Assembly (NCBI GenBank): GCA_021731425.1 | Contig: JAKFXJ010000366.1 | Location: 1-5,558, forward strand | Length of the DNA: 5,558 nt | Direction of reading: 5' to 3' | Source: Limnohabitans sp. | Lineage (GTDB): Bacteria; Pseudomonadota; Gammaproteobacteria; Burkholderiales; Burkholderiaceae_C | In this document: positions 1-5,558 of the stretch, in pieces | How positions within the stretch are numbered: the first letter of the stretch is position 1 | Layout of the letters: each line of letters opens with the position of its first letter | Program-made: the position numbers and the translations under genes | Notes under the pieces: generated by a model | Seen by the model: the letters and a program-made list of their open reading frames with translations, nothing else | Databases searched by the model: none | Told to the model about the DNA's origin: nothing

Positions 1-938
1 ACACTGTCTGGCAGCATGGTGATTTTGTAGCCCGGCATGTACACCGTGGACAGGCGGGCGCGACCCAGTTGGTCGATCGGGCTGCCCGGCTGCAGGGCCA
101 GGCCGGGAGCGGCGATGTGGATGCCCACCGTGACCATGCCCGTGCCCAGACCCTGCAAAGACAGGGCATCGTCGATTTCGGTGGTGTGTGAATCGTCGAT
201 GGAGAAAGCCTGCACCGAAGCCAATGGCAGCTCGTCGGTGATGGCGGGCGCCTGCAAGGGGGGAAAGCCCGTGCCCTTGGGGAACAGGTCAAACAGGAAA
301 CGCTGCCAATGAAAGTCCCAGGCCGAGGCGATGGCCCCCGCGTTTTTCAGCAAGTCCAAAGGCGCGGTCTGGCTGCTCTTGCTGGCCTCGACCACGGCTT
401 TGTATTCGGGTGTGTTCTTGTCCGGGCGAAACAGGATTTTGTAGAGCTGCTCGCGGATCGGCTCGGGGCAAGTGCCCGCGATCAGATCGGCCGACCAGGC
501 CTCGATCTGGGCCTGCACCTGCTTTTTCTTCTCGATGGCGAGCAAGGCCTGTTGCACGATCTCGGCTGGCGCTTTGCGAAAACGCCCCTTGGCACCACCT
601 CGGCGGAAATAGTGCGGCGCATCGTGCAAGCAGAGCAAAGCCGCCACCTGCTCGGTGGTGCTGGCACTGGCGCTGAAATAGTCTTTGGCCAGGTCGCCAA
701 AGCCAAACTCTTCCTCCGGGGCACACTCGTAGGCCAGCTCCAGCTCGATGGTTTGGCTCAAGGCGGTGGCATCACTGAGCAAAACGGCGGGGGCCGGTTT
801 GTCGAACTTGAGCAGCATGTGGGCCGACTTGACCTTGACCCGTTTACCGGAGTCGAGTTCGACCTGCGCAGAGGCCTCGGCTTCGGACATGATCCGACCG
901 GCCATGAATTTGCCGGCATCTTCAAAAAATACGTACAT
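1..938 (-). CDS. RNB-domain (RNase II/R family) exoribonuclease, N-terminal part, runs off left edge
   Basis: Partial gene: 312 complete codons read from ATG at 938 with no stop, and the 3' part lies outside the window. It probably encodes a processive 3'-to-5' hydrolytic exoribonuclease that degrades RNA in the cytoplasm. The N-terminus (MYVFFEDAGKF) begins a small beta-rich domain at about residues 1-55. A helical, charged linker follows, and the RNB catalytic domain starts near residue 240. Its metal-binding motif is visible: D248, E254, D256 and D257 in SIDDSHTTEIDDAL. By alignment from memory these match D201, D207, D209 and D210 of E. coli RNase II, with Glu replacing one Asp. The conserved IHIAAPG and YMPGYKITMLP segments follow, as expected for RNB proteins. 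The start is supported by family resemblance and by GGGA ten bases upstream. It is the last visible gene of the likely kup-esterase-ribonuclease unit, 44 bases after the esterase stop. Whether it should be called rnb, rnr or neither cannot be decided from this half. Confidence 0.9.
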   Translation of the reverse strand, partial: MYVFFEDAGKFMAGRIMSEAEASAQVELDSGKRVKVKSAHMLLKFDKPAPAVLLSDATALSQTIELELAYECAPEEEFGFGDLAKDYFSASASTTEQVAALLCLHDAPHYFRRGGAKGRFRKAPAEIVQQALLAIEKKKQVQAQIEAWSADLIAGTCPEPIREQLYKILFRPDKNTPEYKAVVEASKSSQTAPLDLLKNAGAIASAWDFHWQRFLFDLFPKGTGFPPLQAPAITDELPLASVQAFSIDDSHTTEIDDALSLQGLGTGMVTVGIHIAAPGLALQPGSPIDQLGRARLSTVYMPGYKITMLPDS

Positions 939-959
939 GCCCTGATTTTCCCACGCCAC

Positions 960-975
960 CCGGCCATTCGGCCGG
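960..975 (-). repeat. Perfect inverted repeat between the esterase and ribonuclease genes
   Basis: CCGGCC, four loop bases (GAAT on the minus strand) and GGCCGG form a perfect 6-bp all-GC stem. It lies 7 bases after the esterase stop and 21 bases before the ribonuclease start. No U-run follows on the minus strand, so it is not a standard intrinsic terminator. It could slow RNase decay, mark a processing site or lower expression of the downstream gene. Its role is unproven. Confidence 0.5.
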
Positions 976-982
976 CTCGGAC

Positions 983-1567
983 TCAAGCCATCTGCAGAAA
1001 ATCAAGGATTTGCGGCAAGTGGTCCTCAAAATCGCTCAAGGCATGGTCGCTGCCCTCGATCAGGCGCACCTGCCCGGCCTGGTGGCGGGCCAGCATTTCG
1101 CGCCAATCGAGCACCTCGTCACCTTTGGCGATCAAGGCCAGCGTGGCTGGCCGAGTTGGCAAGGGCTGACTTTCAAGCTCCATCAACTCCTGGACGTAGG
1201 CTGGCTCAAAAAAGATGCTTTGTGCAGGGTCTTGCCAGACCGGGTGCTCGCCGATGTAGCGTGCCAGGTCGCGTGAAGGGTGCACAGCCGGGTTGATCAG
1301 CACCGCAGGTACACCCAAGTGTGCCGACAGCCATGCCGCATAAAAGCCGCCGAGTGAGGACCCCATCACCGCCATCTGCCCACGGGGCCAGGCGGCCGTG
1401 CCCTGGAGCAACAGGGCCATGGCTTGTGCGGGGGAAGCGGGCAGCTGCGGGCACCAACAAGTGACACCGGGGTGGCGAGCTTGCACCAAAGCGGCCATGA
1501 CGCGGGCCTTGGCCGACTGGGGCGATGACCTGAAGCCGTGCAGGTAGAGCAAATGGGTGGTGCTCAT
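983..1567 (-). CDS. yqiA: YqiA/UPF0227-family alpha/beta-hydrolase esterase
   Basis: Encodes 194 residues, close to the usual size of the short YqiA/YcfP-type esterases. E. coli YqiA hydrolyses short acyl esters in vitro; the natural substrate is not known. The sequence opens with the family's LLYLHGFRSSP segment (residues 6-16). The nucleophile elbow is GSSLGG at 69-74, with Ser71 in the G-x-S-x-G position. The probable acid is Asp150 in KGDEVLD, and the probable catalytic His is His175 in GSDHALSDF, so the triad looks complete. There is no signal peptide or membrane segment, so it is cytoplasmic. ATG at 1567 lies only six bases after the kup stop, and the ribosome binding site GAGG (1572-1575) overlaps that stop (TGA, 1574-1576). 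This suggests translational coupling to kup. The gene is intact. The family is clear; the physiological role is not. Confidence 0.9.
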   Translation of the reverse strand: MSTTHLLYLHGFRSSPQSAKARVMAALVQARHPGVTCWCPQLPASPAQAMALLLQGTAAWPRGQMAVMGSSLGGFYAAWLSAHLGVPAVLINPAVHPSRDLARYIGEHPVWQDPAQSIFFEPAYVQELMELESQPLPTRPATLALIAKGDEVLDWREMLARHQAGQVRLIEGSDHALSDFEDHLPQILDFLQMA

Positions 1568-1573
1568 GGGGCC

Positions 1574-3441
1574 TCAGATTTCGATTTTGGAGCCCAACTC
1601 GACCACCGCGTTGGTCGGCAAGTTCAAGAACGCAGCCGCTCCACTGGCGTTGTGGTGCATCTGGGCAAAGAGCTTTTCACGCCAAGGGGCCATGCCGCCG
1701 CCGATGGTCGGAATCACGATGTCGCGCGAAAGGAAGTAGCTGGTCATCATCGGGTCCAGCTTGTAGCCCTCGCCCTGGATTTGGGTCAGTGCGGTCGGCA
1801 AATCCGGGTTGTCCTTGAAACCGTAATTGACAATGACTTGCCAGCAGTCGTGGCCCAGTGGTGTCACATCCAGACGCTGATTCGCCTCGATGCGCGGCAC
1901 CTCGTGGCTGCGCACCGTGACAAACAGGTTGCGTTCATGCAAAACTTTGTTGTGCTTCAGGTTGTGCAGCAAGGCGTTGGGCACCGCACCCGTCTCTGCC
2001 GTCAGGAACACCGCCGTGCCTTCCACCCGAGTCGGGGGCAAAATGAACACCGCCTCCAAAAAGTCCGTCAGCCGCAAGGCGTCCGAGCGCAAGGAGTCAT
2101 TGAGCAAACGCCGTCCGTCGTGCCAGGTGAGCATCAGCGTGAACACCGCCGCGCCAATGAGCAGCGGGAACCAACCACCGTCGAACAGCTTGAACATATT
2201 GGACGCCCAAAACGCCAAGTCAACGACAAAGAAGAAGCCCGTTGCACCGATGCACAGCGCCAGCGGGAGCTTCCAGGCGTAGCGGATCACAAAGAAGGTT
2301 AACACCGTGGTGATCAGCATGTCGGTGCACACGGCAATGCCGTAAGCGGCAGCCAGGTTGCTCGACGACTTGAACATGACCACGGCCAGCACGATGGCTA
2401 CAAACAGACCCCAATTCACAAACGGCATGTAAATTTGACCGGTATCGGTCTCGCTGGTGTGTTGCACCTGCAAACGCGGCAGATAACCCAGCTGGATGAC
2501 TTGTTTGGTCACACTGAATGCGCCTGAAACAGCGCTTGCGAGGCAATCACCGTGGCCATGGTGGCCAGGCCCACCAAGGGCAGCAAGGCCCAATCAGGGG
2601 CCATCATGTAGAAGGGGTTTTTAACGGCCTCGGGCTCGGCCAAGAGCAATGCGCCTTGACCAAAATAATTCAGCGTCAGGCAAGGCATGACCACGCTGAA
2701 CCAAGCCAAGCGGATGGGCTTTTTGCCAAAGTGCCCCATGTCGGCATACAACGCCTCGCCCCCCGTGACGCACAAGACCACCGCGCCGAGAATGATGAAG
2801 GTGGTGCCCGGCTCATTCCACATGAAACCCAGTGCGTAGTGCGGGCTGATGGCCAGCAAAATTTCAGGATGGTGGGCGATGTGCGATACCCCCAGCACCG
2901 CGATGGTGGCAAACCATACGAGGGTGATGGGGCCAAAGAACTTGCCGATGCCTGCCGTGCCACGTTTTTGGACCCAGAACAGGCCGAACAGGATCACCAG
3001 TGTGAGCGGAATGACATATTTCTTGAACGTGGGCGAGATGACCTCCAAGCCCTCCACCGCGGACAACACCGAAATGGCCGGGGTGATCACCCCATCGCCA
3101 TAAAACAGGCAGGTTCCAAAAATACCCACGATCAGCAAGACCTTGCGCAGCTGAGGCCTGTCCTTGACCGATTGCGAGGCCAGCGCCAGCATGGCCACCA
3201 GCCCCCCCTCGCCATGGTTGTCAGCACGCAGCACCAACACCACGTATTTGACCGACACAATGGTGGTCAGGGTCCAGAAAAAGATGGAGAGGATGCCGTA
3301 AACGTTCTCGGGCGTGAAAGGCACATGACCGGAGCCAAAGACCTCTTTCATGGCGTACAGCACGCTGGTGCCGATGTCGCCATACACAACGCCAATGGCG
3401 CCCAAGGTCAATGCTGCGAGAGAAGAACGGGAGGAAGACAC
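1574..3441 (-). pseudogene. kup: Low-affinity K+ transporter Kup (KUP/HAK/KT family), frameshifted
   Basis: Kup is an inner-membrane K+ uptake protein, probably a K+/H+ symporter, with about 12 membrane helices and a cytoplasmic C-terminal domain. The first frame carries [11 protein letters not shown] (16-26), RADNHGEGG (72-80) and YGDGVITP (114-121), all Kup signatures. It reads correctly to Ala303 in IASQA, then gives seven foreign residues and a TGA at 2509-2511. The rest of the protein, starting [10 protein letters not shown], continues in another frame from 2530 to the stop at 1574-1576. One added base joins the two parts into 622 residues, the length of E. coli Kup. I prefer GTG at 3441: it follows AGGT at nine bases and begins [13 protein letters not shown] as family members do. 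TTG at 3465 is an upstream alternative giving eight extra residues. If the lesion is real, the product stops inside the membrane domain and is probably inactive. Codon use and protein style otherwise match the neighbours, so the damage looks recent or artefactual. Confidence 0.9.
2524..2535 (-). other. kup: Frameshift site in kup (apparent loss of one base)
   Basis: The upstream frame reads ATT GCC TCG CAA GCG and then CTG TTT CAG. The conserved continuation V-S-G-A-F-S-V-T needs GTT at 2530-2528, leaving only two bases (CT, 2532-2531) where a full codon is expected. Replacing CTGTTT by CTGGTTT would give A-L-V-S-G at normal family spacing. The simplest reading is one G lost next to a G/TTT run. 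The sequence does not match an X_XXY_YYZ slippery site, so programmed frameshifting is unlikely. Confidence 0.85.
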
Positions 3442-3486
3442 AAGCAGTGACCTGACGCGGGTCAAGCCAAATGAAACAAGAAGGCT

Positions 3487-3516
3487 ATTTTGCGCCCGAT
3501 TTCAAGCCGATGTCAC
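3487..3516 (-). promoter_or_regulatory. Candidate sigma70-like promoter for kup
   Basis: On the minus strand, GTGACA (3516-3511, five of six to the -35 consensus) is separated by 18 bases from CAAAAT (3492-3487, four of six to the -10 consensus). Transcription would begin near 3480, leaving about 40 untranslated bases before GTG at 3441. That is a better fit than the TTG start at 3465. The boxes are imperfect and read-through from gshA is possible, so this is only a candidate. Confidence 0.35.
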
Positions 3517-3534
3517 CGTCCATTTGGCCTTTTT

Positions 3535-3550
3535 GTTGCGGTGCAGCAAC
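3535..3550 (-). repeat. Short inverted repeat directly after the gshA stop
   Basis: GTTGC, six loop bases and GCAAC form a 5-bp stem one base past the gshA stop. On the minus strand it is followed by A residues rather than T residues, so it lacks the U-tract of an intrinsic terminator. On the plus strand the T-run precedes the stem, which also does not fit. It may be a weak 3'-end structure or chance. Confidence 0.3.
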
Positions 3551-3551
3551 T

Positions 3552-4847
3552 TCAATCGTACACCTCGGCCTCGGGGTCGGTGGCTTCGAGCTCATAGCTG
3601 GCTGCCAGCATGGCCAAACGGCCAATCACGCCATACATATAGAAGCGGTTGGGCACACTGGCGCCGGGTTTGACGCCGGGCTGGGGCAGGTGTGGGGTGT
3701 CGGCAAAGGCCAAAGGCACAAAGCTGGCGCCCGGGGCGTTCAGGTTCTCATCCACGCCGCGCTCGGCATGCACGCGGTAAAAACCGCCCACCACATAGCG
3801 GTCCATCATGTAGACCACCGGCTCGGCCACAGCGTCGTTGATGCGCTCGTTGGTCAGCACACCTTCCTGGATGATCACGTCGTTGACGGTCTGGCCGTCC
3901 TTGATGACGTTCATCTTGTTGCGTGTCTTGCGGTTGAGTTGGTCCAGATCGGCCACGTCGCGCACCGTCATGATGCCCATGCCGTAGGTGCCGTTGTCGG
4001 CCTTCACCACCACAAACGGCTTTTCATTGATGCCGTACTCCTTGTATTTGCGCTTGATCTTGGTCAGCAGCGCATCCACATTGCTGCGCAGGCATTCCAT
4101 GCCCGTGCCCTCGGCAAAGTTCACATCACCGCACTGGCTGAACATCGGGTTGATGAGCCACGGGTCAATACCCAGCAGCTTGCCAAAACGCTTGGCCACT
4201 TCTTCATAGCTCTGGAAGTGCTTGGTTTTGCGGCGCACGCTCCAGCCTGCGTGCAGGGGCGGCAGCAAAAACTGCTCGTGCAGCTCTTCCAGAATGCCCG
4301 GGGCACCGGCCGACAAGTCGTTGTTGAGCAAGATGGTGCAGGGGTCAAAGTCCTTCAAACCCAAGCGGTGCTTGCTGCGCACCACAGGCTCGAGCGTCAC
4401 GCTCTCGCCATTGGGCAGCTCAATGGTGGTGGCTTCCTTGATCTCGGGGTTGATCGAGCCCAGGCGCACATTCAGGCCGGCCATGTGGAAGATGCGCTGC
4501 AGCTGCGCCACATTGGTCAGGTAAAAGGTGTTGCGGGTGTGGTTTTCGGGAATGATCAGCAGGTTTTTGGCCTCGGGGCAGATCTTCTCGATGGCCGCCT
4601 GCGCCGCTTGCACCGCCAGGGGCAGCATCTCGGGGGTCAGGTTGTTCCAGCCGCCGGGATACAAGTTGGTGTCCACAGGGGCCAGCTTGAAGCCCGCGTT
4701 GCGGATGTCCACCGAGGTGTAGAACGGTGGCGTGTGCTCCATCCACTCCAGGCGAAACCAGCGCTCGATCGCGGGCATGGAGTCGAGGATGCGTTGCTCC
4801 AGCTCATTGATGGGGCCGGTCAGGGCAGTGACGAGATGGGGAACCAT
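3552..4847 (-). CDS. gshA: Glutamate-cysteine ligase, GshA 'ferrooxidans' family
   Basis: Catalyses ATP-dependent joining of L-glutamate and L-cysteine to gamma-glutamylcysteine, the first step of glutathione synthesis, in the cytoplasm. The protein matches the proteobacterial GshA family typified by Acidithiobacillus ferrooxidans, which is unrelated at sequence level to E. coli GshA. Numbered from the first ATG (4853), recognisable segments are DTNLYPGGWNNL (61-72), PENHTRN (102-108), the glycine-rich, ATP-grasp-like KADNGTYGMG (284-293) and GGFYRVHAERG (near 353-363). The length of 431-433 residues is normal for the family and the frame is unbroken. Two in-frame ATGs exist, at 4853 and 4847. 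AAAGGA (4858-4853) overlaps the first but sits five bases before the second, so I choose 4847. A good promoter lies just upstream. The partner gene gshB is not in the window. ProA upstream also uses glutamate, but the 120-base gap and promoter suggest gshA is transcribed on its own or with kup. Confidence 0.95.
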   Translation of the reverse strand: MVPHLVTALTGPINELEQRILDSMPAIERWFRLEWMEHTPPFYTSVDIRNAGFKLAPVDTNLYPGGWNNLTPEMLPLAVQAAQAAIEKICPEAKNLLIIPENHTRNTFYLTNVAQLQRIFHMAGLNVRLGSINPEIKEATTIELPNGESVTLEPVVRSKHRLGLKDFDPCTILLNNDLSAGAPGILEELHEQFLLPPLHAGWSVRRKTKHFQSYEEVAKRFGKLLGIDPWLINPMFSQCGDVNFAEGTGMECLRSNVDALLTKIKRKYKEYGINEKPFVVVKADNGTYGMGIMTVRDVADLDQLNRKTRNKMNVIKDGQTVNDVIIQEGVLTNERINDAVAEPVVYMMDRYVVGGFYRVHAERGVDENLNAPGASFVPLAFADTPHLPQPGVKPGASVPNRFYMYGVIGRLAMLAASYELEATDPEAEVYD

Positions 4848-4852
4848 GGGCA

Positions 4853-4858
4853 TCCTTT
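4853..4858 (-). promoter_or_regulatory. Ribosome binding site that decides the gshA start
   Basis: AAAGGA on the minus strand is followed by TGCCC and then ATG at 4847, a five-base spacer. The alternative ATG at 4853 begins on the last A of this motif and so would have no usable spacing. Confidence 0.6.
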
Positions 4859-4887
4859 ATCGGGCAAAAACGGGACAAAACAGAAAA

Positions 4888-4917
4888 ATCATATGGGGCC
4901 GGTCTGCGCCATTGCAA
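4888..4917 (-). promoter_or_regulatory. Sigma70-like promoter for gshA
   Basis: On the minus strand TTGCAA (4917-4912, four of six to the -35 consensus) is followed by an 18-base spacer and TATGAT (4893-4888, five of six to the -10 consensus). An A/T-rich stretch comes next, in contrast to the GC-rich surroundings. Transcription would start near 4881, giving an untranslated leader of about 33 bases before ATG 4847. The placement in the only intergenic gap before gshA supports it. No operator for a known regulator was recognised. Confidence 0.6.
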
Positions 4918-4937
4918 GCGCCTAGCGGACACAGCAA

Positions 4938-4950
4938 CCTGCGCCGCAGG
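4938..4950 (-). repeat. GC-rich inverted repeat downstream of proA
   Basis: CCTGC, loop GGC and GCAGG form a compact hairpin 23 bases after the proA stop. Flanking GC-rich bases allow alternative pairings such as CTGCGC with GCGCAG. There is no T-run after it on the minus strand, so a standard intrinsic terminator is not supported. It could still stabilise the 3' end of the proA mRNA, with termination by Rho. Confidence 0.3.
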
Positions 4951-4973
4951 CCTGTGCGCAGCCAGCGCGGCCC

Positions 4974-5558
4974 TCAGCCACGCACCTCGCCCTCGCCCAG
5001 CACCACGTACTTGAGCGAAGTCAGGCCTTCGATGCCCACCGGGCCCCGAGCGTGGAACTTGTCGGTGCTGATGCCGATTTCGGCACCCAGTCCGTACTCG
5101 AAGCCATCGGCAAATCGGGTGCTGGCGTTCACCATCACGCTGGCCGAGTCCACCTCGCGCAAAAAGCGCTGGGCGTGCATGTGGTCGCGGGTCAAGATGG
5201 CGTCGGTGTGGTGGCTGCTGTAGTGGTTGATGTGGGCAATCGCCTCATCCACACCCTCGACCACCTTGATGCTGATGATGGGCGCGAGGTATTCCTCAAA
5301 CCAATCTTGCTCGGTGGCGTCCTTGAGTGTGGCTTTGGCAACCTGACTCAAAATAGCCTTGGCCTTGGGGCAGCAGCGCATTTCCACGTTTTTGGCGGCG
5401 TAAATCGCGCCTATTTTGGGCAGGAACTCTGCCGCCACACCCCGCGCCACCAACAGGCTTTCGCTGGCGTTGCAAGGGCTGTACTTTTGGGTCTTGGCGT
5501 TGTCGGCCACTTTCACGGCCATGTCGATGTCGCAAGGGTCGTCCACATAGGTGTGGCA
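4974..5558 (-). CDS. proA: Gamma-glutamyl phosphate reductase (glutamate-5-semialdehyde dehydrogenase), C-terminal part
   Basis: Catalyses NADPH-dependent reduction of L-glutamyl-5-phosphate to glutamate-5-semialdehyde, the second step of proline synthesis from glutamate, in the cytoplasm. The window holds the last 194 residues; full ProA is about 420, so the N-terminal cofactor-binding half lies beyond the right edge. The fragment starts [14 protein letters not shown], matching the family's conserved segment after the nucleotide-binding region. The catalytic Cys is residue 29 of the fragment (TGC at 5474-5472), in SPCNASE. Further ProA hallmarks follow: [37 protein letters not shown] and [14 protein letters not shown]. 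The C-terminus (LGEGEVRG) ends at TGA 4976-4974. The reading frame is intact. The partner kinase proB is not visible. A short in-frame GTG near 5546 is internal to the gene and is not a real start. Confidence 0.95.
   Translation of the reverse strand, partial: CHTYVDDPCDIDMAVKVADNAKTQKYSPCNASESLLVARGVAAEFLPKIGAIYAAKNVEMRCCPKAKAILSQVAKATLKDATEQDWFEEYLAPIISIKVVEGVDEAIAHINHYSSHHTDAILTRDHMHAQRFLREVDSASVMVNASTRFADGFEYGLGAEIGISTDKFHARGPVGIEGLTSLKYVVLGEGEVRG

Noticed and set aside
309..1169. 286-codon open frame on the plus strand
   Set aside because: It runs antisense across the ribonuclease and esterase genes and the gap between them. The minus-strand proteins have clear family motifs and this one has none.
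1538..2302. 254-codon open frame on the plus strand
   Set aside because: It is antisense to the 3' part of kup, with low-complexity His/Gln/Arg-rich content and no supporting start site or family match.
2509..2535. Programmed -1 frameshift in kup
   Set aside because: A -1 slip at CTG would restore the correct frame, but the site lacks a slippery heptamer and I see no obvious downstream pseudoknot. Kup is not known to use recoding. A lost base is simpler.
2518..3450. 310-codon open frame on the plus strand
   Set aside because: It is antisense to the 5' half of kup, with a His/Gln/Arg-rich composition and no recognisable domain. It is a shadow of the Kup coding sequence.
3535..3550. Intrinsic terminator after gshA
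   Set aside because: The stem is only 5 bp and is followed by an A-run on the transcribed strand, so the needed U-tract is absent.
3471..4925. 484-codon open frame on the plus strand
   Set aside because: It is antisense to gshA over nearly its whole length, is unusually rich in His, Gln and Val, and matches no family I recognise. It is explained by the codon bias of the GC-rich gshA gene on the other strand.
4938..4950. Intrinsic terminator after proA
   Set aside because: The stem is GC-rich but is not followed by T residues on the minus strand. It is kept only as an inverted repeat.
1..5558. Mobile element, CRISPR array, toxin-antitoxin, defence or phage genes
   Set aside because: No transposase, direct-repeat array, integrase, terminal inverted repeats or small paired genes are visible. 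All coding space is taken by housekeeping families.

Overview
The window reads as ordinary core chromosome of a GC-rich betaproteobacterium. All five genes lie on the minus strand, and the protein styles best fit Burkholderiales, probably Comamonadaceae (Limnohabitans/Rhodoferax-like). That placement is inferred from family resemblance and gene order, not from a search. In transcription order, right to left, the genes are proA (3' part), gshA, kup, a YqiA-type esterase gene and an RNB-domain ribonuclease gene (5' part). No tRNA, rRNA, CRISPR array, insertion sequence, phage gene or defence gene was found.

Layout. At 4974-5558 is the C-terminal half of gamma-glutamyl phosphate reductase (proline synthesis), which runs off the right edge. 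A 120-base gap at 4854-4973 holds a GC-rich inverted repeat and a convincing sigma70-like promoter for the next gene. At 3552-4847 is an intact glutamate-cysteine ligase of the non-E. coli 'ferrooxidans' GshA family. A 110-base gap at 3442-3551 carries a small hairpin and a weaker candidate promoter. At 1574-3441 is the K+ transporter gene kup, broken by an apparent one-base deletion near 2530; restoring one base gives 622 codons. Six bases after its stop comes the esterase gene (983-1567), whose ribosome binding site overlaps the kup stop. After a 44-base gap with a perfect hairpin comes the ribonuclease gene (938 down to the left edge), which is open and intact as far as it can be read.

How they fit together. 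ProA and GshA both draw on glutamate, one for proline and one for glutathione, while Kup imports K+, whose main cytoplasmic counter-ion is glutamate. kup, the esterase gene and the ribonuclease gene look like one transcription unit; gshA appears to have its own promoter. The most notable observation is the kup frameshift, which could be a real loss of function or a sequencing/assembly error. I found no credible new biological system here.
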